Assembly (NCBI GenBank): GCA_016647705.1
Contig: CM028333.1
Location: 20,392,243 to 20,456,242, forward strand
Origin: Eucommia ulmoides
Lineage: Eukaryota; Streptophyta; Magnoliopsida; Garryales; Eucommiaceae
Length of the DNA: 64,000 nucleotides
Reading direction: 5' to 3'
The notes below the pieces were generated by a model. The model saw only the letters and a program-made list of their open reading frames with translations. It had not been told where the DNA came from and made no database searches. The position numbers and the translations under genes are program-made. Below are positions 37,101 through 49,100 of the stretch, in pieces (the first letter of the stretch is position 1; every line of letters starts with the position of its first letter).

Positions 37101-40100
37101 GTACTCAACATTCTATTTCTAATTTTGTCTCATATGCACATATATCTCCTTCATATTCTTCTTTTGTTGCTTCTCTATCATCTGTTTCTATTCCTAAGTC
37201 TGTCACAGAGGCTCTCCATCACCCTGATTGGACAACCGCAATGGAAGAGGAAATGCTAACTTTACATCAGAATGGTAATTGGGATCTTGTCTCGCTTCCG
37301 CCTGACAAAACAATAGTTGGATGTAAATCGGTGTACACAATCAAAGTTCATCCGGATGGCACCAATGATCGACTCAAGGTTCGTTTAGTTGCCAAAGGTT
37401 ACACTCAGGTATATGGTCTTGATTATTCTGAGACCTTTTCTCTCGTTGCCAAACTCGCTTCTGTTCGTCTGTTCATCTTTTTGGCTGCCACCTTTCGTTG
37501 GCCGTTGCATCAACTTGATATCAAGAATACATTTTTAAATGGCGATTTGACTGAGTAAGTTTTCATGGAGCAACCTCCTGGGTTTGTTGCTCAGGGGGAG
37601 TCTGGTTTGGTATGTCGTTTGAATAAATCCATTTATGACCTCAAGCAGTCTCCTCGAGCATGGTTTGGGAGATTTAGTGAAGTGGTCACTGAATTTGGTC
37701 TTCGTCATTGTGGAGTCGATCATTCTGTGTTTTACAGGCACAGTAAAGTCGGGAGAATATTGTTAATTGTGTATGTGGATGACATCATGATCACCGGGGA
37801 CGACCACCAGGGTATTCAGAAACTCAAAACGTTTTTATATGGAAAGTTTCAAACTAAAGATTTGGGTCAATTGAAGTATTTCTTGGGGATTGAAGTTGCT
37901 CGATCAAGTCAAGGTATTTACCTGTGTCAGAGGAAATATGTTCTTGATCTGTTAAGTGAAACAGGAATGCTAGGAGCTAAACTGATTGATTCACCTATGG
38001 ATCCAAACAACACACTATTTGCAGATCAAGGTGTACCATTAACAGATTCAGCACAATACAGACGGTTAGTTAGGAAGTTGAACTACTTGACGGTTACTAG
38101 ACCAGATATTTCTTTTGCTGTGAGTGTTATCAGTCAGTTCTTGGATCGTCCCACGACTTAGCATTGGGATGCAGTGATTCGTATTCTTCGATACCTAAAA
38201 GGTTCTCCAGGATGTGGTTTGTTATATCAGAACTTCGGTCACACTTAAATTAAGGGATATACAGATGCAGATTGGGCCGGATCCCCTTCGGAAAAGAAGT
38301 CTACTACAGGGTATTGTGTGTTTGTTGGAGGTAATCTCATTTCTTGAAAGAGTAAAAAGCAAACAGTTGTGACGAGGTCCAGTGCAGAATCGGAATACAG
38401 AGCGATGACCCATACCACTTGTGAGTTAACTTGGCTGAAACATTTGTTGGAAGAACTTGGATTCAAACACTCTTCACCAATGGACCTCGTATGTGATAAT
38501 CAAGCAGCACTTCACATTGCATCCAACCCAGTCTTCCATGAGAGGACAAAACACATTGAAGTTGATTGCCACTTCATTCGAAAAAAAGTATTACAGAAGC
38601 ATATTAAAACTAAGCATGTCAAGTCAGTTGATCAGTTAGCTGATTTATTCACTAAACCGTTAGAAGGTTCAAGGATAAAATATATTTGTAACAATTAGGA
38701 GCATACAATATATATGCTCCAGCTTGAGGGGGAGTGTTAAAGGGTAATTATGTCTTTCTAGTATTGTTTAGGGTTTTCCATATCGTTTAAGGTTTCTTGT
38801 ATTGTTATTTGGTTACTAATATAAATAGAGGGAGAGGCTAACACAATTGTTGAAGCCTTCTCGTTCTTTTCATATCACCCTTTTACTCTAACACATGCTA
38901 TATGCAACAACTAATGAACCAATGGCTTAACCTTAAGCAATTATCCTCTAGCGTATCTAATTATGTAGCCCAATTTGAGGAATTAAAGTTGAGATGTGAT
39001 ATTGATGAGGCATTATGGGTTCACGTCACCAAATTCATTAATGGGTTAAGGCCTGATATTCAAAAAGAAGTCTCTCTCCATTCCCCAAAATCAGTAAAAA
39101 AAGGCATATCGTGAGGCGCTAGAAATAGAGAGGCTTTCTAGGTTTTTCAATCAGAAGAGTAACTTCTCAAATCAGAGGATCATATCAGCCTAGATCTGCA
39201 CCTTTTGAGAAATCACGCGGGACCAATCAATCACAACTTGTCTCCATAGTACTCAAGCGTATTTACAACCTCAGTGGCATGCCACCAAAACAAGCTCTAA
39301 TCCTAGTTAAAGTATCTACTAGAGACCTATTATGACTAAAACTAGGGATTTCTCCTCCATTTTATGTCACAGTTGTCATGGTGTAGGTCATCTTGCATCG
39401 CGTTGCTCACATCGAACCCTGGTAATAGGTGTCAAAGAAGTAGAACACCTAGATAAGAAAGAAGCTAACTAAATAGTGGAACCTTTAGAACCATGTAAGA
39501 TTTTGACGCCTAAAAACATGAAGTATCTTTCACACTTATGTCATGTGCGTGTAGAGTTTGTAAGTTGGTTATCGATGGAGGAAGCTCAATGAGTGTTGTA
39601 TCCTAGTCCGTTTTTGCTAGTTTAAACTCAAAAACGACCCACATCCTCACCCATATAGGTTCGCCTAGGTAGATAAGACCTCCTTACCAATTCTGAGACT
39701 TGTTTGGCACCAATCAAGATGGGTTATTCCACACAGATTTTATGTGCTGTTTTACCAATGAATGTTGCTCATGCTTTCTTAGGTTGTCCATAGTTCTATA
39801 ACGTGGACACGAAAAAAAATTGGTAGGGAATACTTGTGTTTTTCAATATGATGACAAAAACATGGTTTTAAAACTAGCCAAACCCAACCCCAAAAAAAGG
39901 CAAACAAAGAATGGGTCTTCTTATCAAACCACCCATAAGAATGAACTTCATATCTTATCCCGTCAGAGGTTTGAGCATGCTGGCAAAAACATTATTTTAA
40001 AAACATTATTTTAAAACCAGCCAAACCCAACCCCCCAAAAAAGGCAAACAATGAATGGGTCTTCTTCTCAAACCACCCATAAGAATGAACTTCATATCTT

Positions 40101-43100
40101 ACCCATCAAAGGTTTGAGCATGAGGGTGAGAATTCAGGTGTCTTAATGGAATTAGTGGGCAAAGGAGAAATCCACTTTCCCACTGATGCAAGTTTCGATC
40201 TCCCAGAATAGGGGAGTTTAGCAAAGTGACACCTGAAGAACTGCGTGAAGAATTACCACCTATGAGGGACATTCAGCATGCCATCGACCTAGTACCAGGA
40301 TCCCAATTGCCTGATCTCTTGCATGATATGTTAATCCCAAAGAACGGGCATAAATGAATAGGTAGGTAGACAAACTCCTCGCAAAAGGTCGGATTCAACC
40401 TGGCCTTGGCCCTTGTGCAGTTCCTGCTTTGTTGACTCCCAAAAACGATGGCTCTTGAAGAATGCGCGTGGATAGTCGAGCCATTAATAGGATCCCAATC
40501 AAGTATCGATTTCTTATCCCTAGACTTTATGAATTGCTAGACCAGATAATAGGGTCCAAATGCTACAAAAAGATCGACTTGCGTAGTGAGTACTATCAAA
40601 TTTGGATCCGACCTGAGGATGATGGAAGACTGACTTTGAGACCCAAGATGATTTGTATGAATGGTTAGTCATGTCATTTGGACTCCCTACTACGCCAAGT
40701 GCCTTCACAAGAGTTATGAGTTGTGATTGAGATTTTACGACCTTTCATTTGAAAATTTTTGGTGGCATACATTGATGATATCCTGATTTACACTACATCT
40801 AGGAACGAACATATAAGCCATATCCGCTTGGTTCTTAAGAGACTTAGAACTATCAAATTGCACGTCAATCTCAAAAAATGCTCCTTTATGCAACCTCAAG
40901 TACTATTCTTTGGATTCATCGTGTCTGCTCATGGTATTGTTGCTAACCCTAAAAAGGTCAAACCTACTAGGGAATGGTCAAAACCTAAATCCATTTCCAA
41001 TGTTCGTAGTTTCCATAAACTAGCCACTTTCGATCGGCACTTTATTAAAGGCCTTAGCACTCTCATAGCCCCAATAACGGATTGTATGAAGAAGGGAGAA
41101 TTCAAGTGGACTAAAGCGGTCCTTCGAGTCTTCCATGTCATTGAAGACAAGATGACCGAGGCACCTATCTTAAGAAATCCCGACTTTTCCAACGTCTGTG
41201 AGGTTGCTTGTGATGTGTCTAGCATTGGAATGGGGGGCGTGTTGAATCAAGAAGGTCACCCGTTACTTCAGCGAAAAACTTAATGAAGCCAATAAAATAC
41301 TATACTTATGATAACGATTTTTATGTTGTTGTACAGGCTCTTCTATACTGGAGAGATACTATCTATTACCCCAAGAGTTTATTTTGTATCATAAGGAATG
41401 GGTAGAGTTCCTCCAAGAATATACATTTGTCCTTAATCATAAATCTGGTGTAGAGAACAAACTCATAGATGATCTTAGTCGGGTTTGTATTGTTTTATAG
41501 CCTATGAACGCCCATGTTGTCGGTTTTGAAAGATGAGGCTTCTACTTCCCTAATTTTTGTGTCATTTTTCATGATATCTCAGAGGGTTTGCGACTTCACC
41601 ATCTTTATTCGCGATGGTTACTTGTTTCATGGTACTAGCTTGTGCATCACTCGCACATCTCTTCGTAAATTTTTAGTATGGGAATTACACACTTGGGGGC
41701 TCACGGGACACTTTGGTTGCTACAAAACTATTGCTTTGGTGGAGGATAGATTTTATTGGCCTAGCTTGTAGAGATGCCCGCGGTCCAGGTTCGGCTCGGT
41801 TTTATATAAAACCAAAACCAAAACCATAAAACATATATAAAACCAAAACCAAAACCGCCGGTTTCTTTTAAATGGTTTTAAAACCGGACCATGTAATTTT
41901 ATTCAAAACCAAAACCAAAACCAAAACCGCGAAACCACAAAACCGTTTAAAAAAAATTAATTTATAAAAAAAAAAATCAAAACCAAAATCGCGAAACAGC
42001 AGACCATTGTTTCTTATATATGGAAAAAAAAAACATAAGTAAAATATAACAACAGTCTCCAAATCATTCTCATACAATTAATTTTTAATTCTACAAAATC
42101 AACTGATTGATTTTGAAGAGAAAATATGAAAAGTGAAATTTGAGAACCCTACCTATAACCATATATTTATACTAGGGTTAGTGAGTAAATTAACTTATAA
42201 ATAAATAAAAAAAATAGGGATTAAACTGTAAATTTCTTATTTATGTGTGTGTGTGTATATATATATCGGTTACACGATTACACAGTTCGGTCACGTGATT
42301 TGGTTACGCAATTATTATCCCAAAATCAAAACCAAAACCGCTTCGATTGCTAAATTTAAAACCAGAACCAAGACCAAAACCATTTAGTCGGTTTCAACCC
42401 AGACCATTCGATTCAGTTTCTCTCGGTTACCCGTCGGTTCGGGTTTTTTGGGCATCCCTACTAGCTTGAAGAAGAATACTCCAAAATTGTGTCGCAATGT
42501 CAAACTTATCAACTAGCTAAGGCTAAGAAAAATAACATGGACATGTACACCGCTTTGCCTATTTCTCACATGTCGTGGAAGGATTTAAGCATAGACTTTG
42601 TCCTTGGTCTGCCGAGGATGGTTTGAGGTCATGATTTGGTGATAGTTGTCGTGAATAGATTTTCTAAAATGTTTCATTTTATCCCCTGCAAGAAGTCGAC
42701 TGATGCGTCATATGTGGGCAAATTGTTTATAGAGAAGTTGTACGATTACATCGATTACCTACTTCTATTATGTTAGATCGAGATGTCAAGTTTGTCAATT
42801 ACTTTTGGAAGACAGTTTGAAAGCTTTTTGGTACCACTCTAAAATTCTCATCAGCCTTCCACCCCCAAACTGATGGGCAAACTGAGGTCGTCAATTGCAG
42901 TCCAGGTAATTTGCTCCGTTGTCTAGTAGAGATAAGTTGGGTAGGTGGGATTTATCGTTGCCTACTACAGAGTTGGCATATAATAATTCGGTCAATCACT
43001 CTACTGCAAAAGCTCTTTTGAGATGCCAACCTGTTGACCTTATTCCCTTGTCCCCCGATTCTCGCCCTTTTGAGACCGCTGAATCATTTGCCCAACATAT

Positions 43101-46100
43101 TCGTGATCTTCATGCTAACGTCAGGCACAAAATAGCTACAAGTAATGAAAATTACAAGCTTGTTGCTGAAGTTTACTATAGGAATGTAGAATTTATAGAG
43201 GGTGAGTCTGTAATGGTTCAAGTTTGCCCTGATGTATACCCAAAAACTTTTTCAATAAACTGCATGCTCTAACGGAGCCATACCATATTCTCCGTAGACT
43301 CAAACATAATGCTTATTTACTTTATTTACCATCTCGTATGCATATTAGTCATGTTTATAATGGGGAAGATTTGCCACCTTATTGAGGCACATTCGAGCCT
43401 CCAATTATTTCCACAGGTACTCTTTCTAGGAAAGATATTAATTCGCCTGCGCCTGCGCCAACACCAAAGCCACCCCACTTGCCACCCAAGCTTTAAAAAT
43501 AGGACCGGGCCACCCGGTTCCACCGGTTGAACCGTCAACTAGCCTAGATTCTGGTCTGGTCAACCGTCGAAAACCGTTTTGGGTCAAAAACCGGTGAACC
43601 TGGACGGTTTCACTTGAATCACCCGGTTTTTAGCAATTTTCAGTATCTATAGCCTTACCGCTAAAAAACCTAACTTCTTGTTCTTCCCCATCCCGAATCC
43701 AAAACGAAGCACATCAAGATGACGATCGTGTTCTTATTTCACGGAGGATAGTGGCGATCTTCTTGATAATGATGGTGATAATAGCCATTTCAGCAGCTAG
43801 ATCTTTCGATTTCAATATCGCCAGTGTACAATTTTCAGGGAACGATCAATTAGGTTTGTGGGTGTGGAAGGATTCAAACAATCATTTAGCGATTCTTGCG
43901 AGTACCTGCGAGCAATTTGAGGCGATATCATGACTAATCTTAAAACATTGCAAATAGTTGATCTTGTACAGCTTTATTTTCGATTCTTGAGCAGAACTGT
44001 GCACTGTGTTCTCCGATTCTTGGTTTTGGAAGAAGAATTATGCACTATGCAGTGGTGATGGGCCAATAGGGAGAGAGAGAGGAGGCGGAGGAGGAATTGT
44101 CATTGAGAAACCCATTTGCGCTGGAATGGACCTAGAGCTATAGGAAGAATTGTTGTTGGGTTGGGGCTTGACGATTGAAGAATGCATTCATGGTAAAGGC
44201 CCATGAATTTTTATATTTTTTATGTATTTTATTAATTTAAAATTATTTTATTTATTTAATGACGTCACGGTTCAACCGCGGTTCACCTACCGATTGAACC
44301 ACTGATCCGTGATTCAATGATTTTTCCGGTTCAATGTCTGATCTGGGTTTTAAAACATTGATATCAAATTGAGGAGGTGTTAGAAGACGAGATCATTGGC
44401 TCTTCACAATGTGGTTTTCAAAGGTATCTCATCAAATGGAAGGGTTGATCACTCTCAAATGCTACGTGGATTCTAAACGAGGAGTTAAGACTTTCACCTG
44501 ATCTCTTGGAGCAGTACCATTCGTATAACTCTCCGAAGGTGAGTTTTTTTCAGCCGGGGAGAATTGATGGGGATCGACTAAGGCCACCACTTTGAACTTA
44601 CATATGGCGGGGGCGAAAAAATCATTAGTGTCGCTCTTCCCGGAGTAGTTACTTGTAACTGTTAAAATAGCCTTTATTCCTATTTTGTTAAGTAGTCGTT
44701 ATTCCTATTTTGTTATTCCGAGCCTATATAATGAGGCTTCATTGTAATAGAAAGACAATTTTGTTTAATTGATTATTGAATTATTTGAATAAAATTATAA
44801 AACTTTCTTCTTTTTATTATCTCTTTTCATTTCAATTGACCTCCTTCATCAACTCCTTTAACCCGCTTTGTCAAACCTTTGAAAATTTTCTAAATCCCAT
44901 GTATGACTTGATGTTCCGAGACCCTCAGTTTGTGAGGGACAAAACAGGGTGATGTTTTCTTTGTATAACTTAATTAATAATTTAATTAATATATATTCAA
45001 TAAGAAGCAGTTCTCTTCAACTTTAAGGGAGAAAATATGCAGACAAATGGTAAAAGCATCAGTGTTGGCAACTCTAGCACAAAATGCTCAGATATCAAAA
45101 AAGAGGGGCAAAGACAAAAAAGGAAAGGAAAAAACAGTTCAGAAGGTAGTGAACTAGAACACCAACATGAAACTGAGCAGATTGTGTCATAGAAAAAAGA
45201 ATAGAGAACCTGTAGGTGGAAAAGATTGTCTACCGGCAATTTATTATCAAAATCCTGATAAGAAAAATTGAAAGCAAAAAACACAAGGAAAAAAAATGTC
45301 AGTAACAAATCATGAAGACATAGACCAAGCACAACAGGTCATCAAGCTTACCAGACCATCTATATCAATTGCATCTTCCTTCAAAACGCCCATCATTATT
45401 CGCAGTAAATCACTGCCATTTGACTGCCCTGACTCATTCTCCATTTGTTTTTGAGCAATTGTAGCCCTCAATTTTGTAGCTAGGTCATTTTTCCCAGCAT
45501 CAGGTACAAATGAACTTCCCTGGTTCACCTGAGACGAGGATGCAGATGTTGAGGCTTCAGCTGCTCGATCATCGAAACCTTTATCCAGTGGATGAAATAA
45601 GTCATCTAAGGAAGCATCTCCAGGAGAGTCACTAAATCTACTCAGCTCATTTCCTCCGGAGCTCGGAGATGCCTTGGCAGCCTTCTAAAGAGAGCATATC
45701 CATGGGAATTATATAAGAAACTTTTAACATCAAATTAAAAGGTATTTCAATTATATTGCGTCAATCACATAGATAATGAAAGAGCAAAGAGAACAGTGCA
45801 AGATTTTGGAAAGCAAGGAAATGAAAAACTACAAAAAGTAATAGACATAACAGAGATCATTTCACCGTGTGTTGTAACCTCATGTTAGGTACCCATGATG
45901 GAATGGATAGTAGCAGGAGTAGAAATTGACTTTTTTTTTTAGCAAATATGATGTTTAAGTGTATAATAATGACAGTCTAAAGATACGAAATAATACTGCC
46001 TCATAGCTAAAACCTATTCTTTTCTGCTTGGTATGCAAGGAAATATATAAATCAGGGATTCTGGGAACATCAACCCTGTACAGCTATGTAGCCTTTATGT

Positions 46101-49100
46101 CATGGGCAAAAGAATTCTCCACGACCTGTGCGGCCTTATGTCATTTCCACCCCGTTGAAAGTGCTAAGTAAGCCTAACCAACTCACTCACTGGAGGATGA
46201 CCTGAGTAGAGAGAAGGAATTGGGAAAGAAGGCTAAGGTGGGAAAGAGAATTCTTGGTGGAAACAAATGAGCTCCACCTTTTACAGAGGTCTTGGCCTTG
46301 CCAAAAGCCTTCTACACTATCTATAGGTTAGGATTAATCCACTAGAAGCTTCTTTCTAGATCTTTTGTACAAAAAATATTCTAGAACTTCCTACACATGT
46401 CTACGTATTTACAAGGCAACATATTTTAGAGAATCCTAGTGTTCTTTGTAAACTTTCGAAACAGGAGAACCTCTTTGTACAGGACTCCTTCCTCAAATTG
46501 AAATGGATCTCTGGGCCTATCCAAGCTCAATGACTCAAGTCTTGATATTAAGCTCTCCTAGAAAATCGAGAACCTAAAAACTCCCTAAAGGATACTGATA
46601 TGCACCAAACAGTAACTAAGAAATTTATTTAACAATCTAACGATTACAAAGATAAACCAAGCATTCGAGAGGTTTGAGAACTCTCCAAATGAAGTAATTC
46701 GAGAGACTTGGGACTCTCCAAATGAGCTAAGCTCAATTCAAAACAATTATCAATTTTCCAATCCCTCATTCAACCTCAGCTACCCCTTTTTATGCTCACC
46801 ATACACTCCCTAACAAAATATTAAAACAAATTCATAACAGAAATTCTACCTAACAAACTAATAACCACCATTAACCTAATCTACCCAAATTGCCCTTTCT
46901 TCTAGAATATGGGGCCTAACAGATACCCTCTCCTCCACCGAAAAAAAAAATATATATATATATAAAAACGATTGTTTCAAAAAGGTAAGGACAAAGTGAC
47001 TTCATCAAAAATTTGTCGATCTTGTTTGGTCAAAAGAAATAAATCAAAGCCAATGGAATCAAGGACCATATTTTAGAGAATCCTAGTGTTCTCCGGAAAC
47101 TTCCAAAAACATGAGAGCATCTTTATATTGGACTCCTTCCTCAAATAGGACTAGATCCCTGGCCATGTCCGGACTCAATGACTCAAGTTGTCACATTAAG
47201 CTCTCCTATTGAGAAGCTCAAGACTCCCTAAAGGATAGCATCAAAAACATAAAATATACAAAAAAGGACTGCTTCAAAAAGGTAAAGACAAAGTGATTCC
47301 ATCAAAAAATACATCTATTCCATTCCTTCCAAAGAAACCAAATCAGAGCCAATGGAATCAAGGCCCATATTTCCCTTGGACTACCAACTAGTCTACCTCC
47401 CTACCAAAGTAAGAAGCTTTAGGCATGAGTAAGGCAATACACCATACACACCCAGTTGGCAAAAAAAATAATATTCCACTTCCTCACACATGCCACACCA
47501 ATTTGGAAGACGAACCTCTCTTCAAATTTGTCCACTATGAGTATAGCATCCCAAGCCACCAACCAAAAATAAATAAAAGCCACTTTTACCGGAGTATTAG
47601 ACCTCCAAATATCTCTTCATGGAAAAGGAATGTTCCTAGGCCCTGTCAACAAGCTATAGAAAGATTTAACTGAAAAAGGCCATTTCGGCTCCCCAACCCA
47701 ATGCAGCTTTATCCTCTTCGCCAATGTTGATAACCACTGTATGGAGAAGATCAAAGAAATCTACCAACTTGGGAACAACATGAACATAATTGTGTCTTGA
47801 ATTTTATTTCTTGCGCTAGCATCCAGAAAAAAAAAAAAAAAAAAAAAACTTGATTCATCTAGACCATCACCAAAAGGAACCATAAGTTGCTTTGTATTTA
47901 CCCTTTTTTGAAGCAATCCTTCCTATATATGTTATGCTTTTGTGGCAGGGATGCAATCCCATAGGGAGTCTTTAGCTTTCGATTTTCTAGGAGAGCTTAA
48001 GGCTGGTTAATGCCCCTTGCGTCCTCTATTTTATATCCGTTTGCCTACCTGGCCAAAAAAAATGGACTCCCAAGTATCCACTCCCACAAACAATGACACC
48101 TTCAAGCACCTTATCTCACCAAATGAACATCCAATATATGCCCCTTTTAACATAATAAATCAAGAGAGTTTTAATCTTGAAAATTTTAGTTTGCTTTCAC
48201 CAGTTACTGACTGATGTTGCCAAAAAAATCCCCGGCACTTGTAACAATTCCGCACATGCCAGAAATCTCCGCAACCTGCATCTTCAACTTAATAACCTGC
48301 AAAACTGATTAGTTCTAAGGGGACACCAGTGTAGTGTCGGTCAAAGAACCTCCGGCGTGAGAATAAGTCAGTCTGCTTTAGGATATCAGACAAAAGACTG
48401 CATTGCCATAATAATGTGATACCTTTCCCTTATTTATAGACTGAGCAAATCACGACCGTTGGATATGGGTGACATAGTCCTTGATGACTTGGTCTTCCCT
48501 CATTATGTTGCTATTCAATAAGGAGTTAATGAGGAGTTACACAATTAGTGGGAAGTTATGCCCTTTCGACTCCCCCATTAAGCGTGAATTACGTTCTTTG
48601 GAGATTCACTTGATGGATCCGTACATGGATCACCGGTTTGGACCAACGCCCACGACCCGGTTCCTTTAAAGCATTGGACTCATCGTGATGGGCCCCTTCC
48701 GGGTAGCAGGAATTTCTCCTGCATCACTGACAATCCCTCATAAACCCATCAACCAATTTCACATACCACCTTCCAGATCACAATCATTGTACCCTTCATG
48801 TTTCACTAGTCCCTTCGCACCCTTCTCGAATGTTGAACGTTTACTTAGTTGGATCAATTTTGTTCATTGTATTCTATATTTTAATTTGTTTCCTGGCATT
48901 TGAGATTTTGAGTAATATTTTTCAGCTAGTTCACTATCTAGCTTGTATAAGTTGACTCAAATTTTGTACTCCTTTTCCTCTTTTTATTAGAAAACAGACG
49001 AGTATTGAAGAACTTCTTGATAATATGTAGTGCACTACTCCAGCATACTGAAATAGAAATAGATGATTCTTACCTCAGATTTATTTGACTAAATAGAAAC

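Larger units (their letters stand above)
34268..38893 (+). mobile_element. Ty1-copia element (copia-3) nested in gypsy gag
   Basis: 4,626 bp with 159-bp LTRs at 34268-34426 and 38735-38893. By eye the LTRs differ at only about 7 sites, so it is the youngest copia here. PBS TGGTATCCAGAGCAG at 34427; purine tract TTGAGGGGGAG before the 3' LTR. Flanks CATGT / CATGC form a TSD with one mismatch. The gypsy gag frame continues across the site. Confidence 0.94.
28850..39150 (+). pseudogene. Gypsy gag, split by two copia insertions
   Basis: The frame runs from about 28850 to 29138 ([26 protein letters not shown]), resumes at 34115-34267 ([20 protein letters not shown]) and again at 38894-39115 ([32 protein letters not shown]). 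This is a typical Retrotrans_gag pattern. Internal stops and both insertions kill it. Confidence 0.82.
39368..43390 (+). pseudogene. Gypsy pol remnant (CCHC, PR, RT, RNase H, IN)
   Basis: Zinc knuckle [14 protein letters not shown] at about 39366; protease-like VIDGGSSM (degenerate) at about 39570; RT with [20 protein letters not shown] at 40465 and YIDDILIY at about 40768; connection/RNase [18 protein letters not shown] near 41215; integrase zinc region GHFGCYKTI near 41708 and [11 protein letters not shown] near 42574. Many stops and frameshifts plus a hAT insertion show it is dead. Confidence 0.88.
27196..44851 (+). mobile_element. Ty3-gypsy chromovirus carrying nested insertions
   Basis: LTRs at 27196-27613 and 44565-44851 share GGGGATCGA..., 'AAAATCATTAGTGTC' and 'GAGCCTATATAATG'. 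They are flanked by the 5-bp TSD ACTCC (27191-27195, 44852-44856). Removing the two copias, the hAT element and a further TIR element leaves about 6.4 kb. Domains in order: gag, CCHC, protease remnant, RT, RNase H, integrase and a C-terminal chromodomain, the mark of chromoviruses. It fills almost all of the 18.7-kb intron, antisense to the host gene. Confidence 0.9.

Noticed and set aside
35501-37558. The 685-codon frame as a host gene
   Set aside because: It is copia protease/integrase/RT between LTRs.
43326-43538. Minus-strand 70-codon frame near 43400
   Set aside because: It straddles the end of gypsy integrase and a TIR element end; no protein family recognised.
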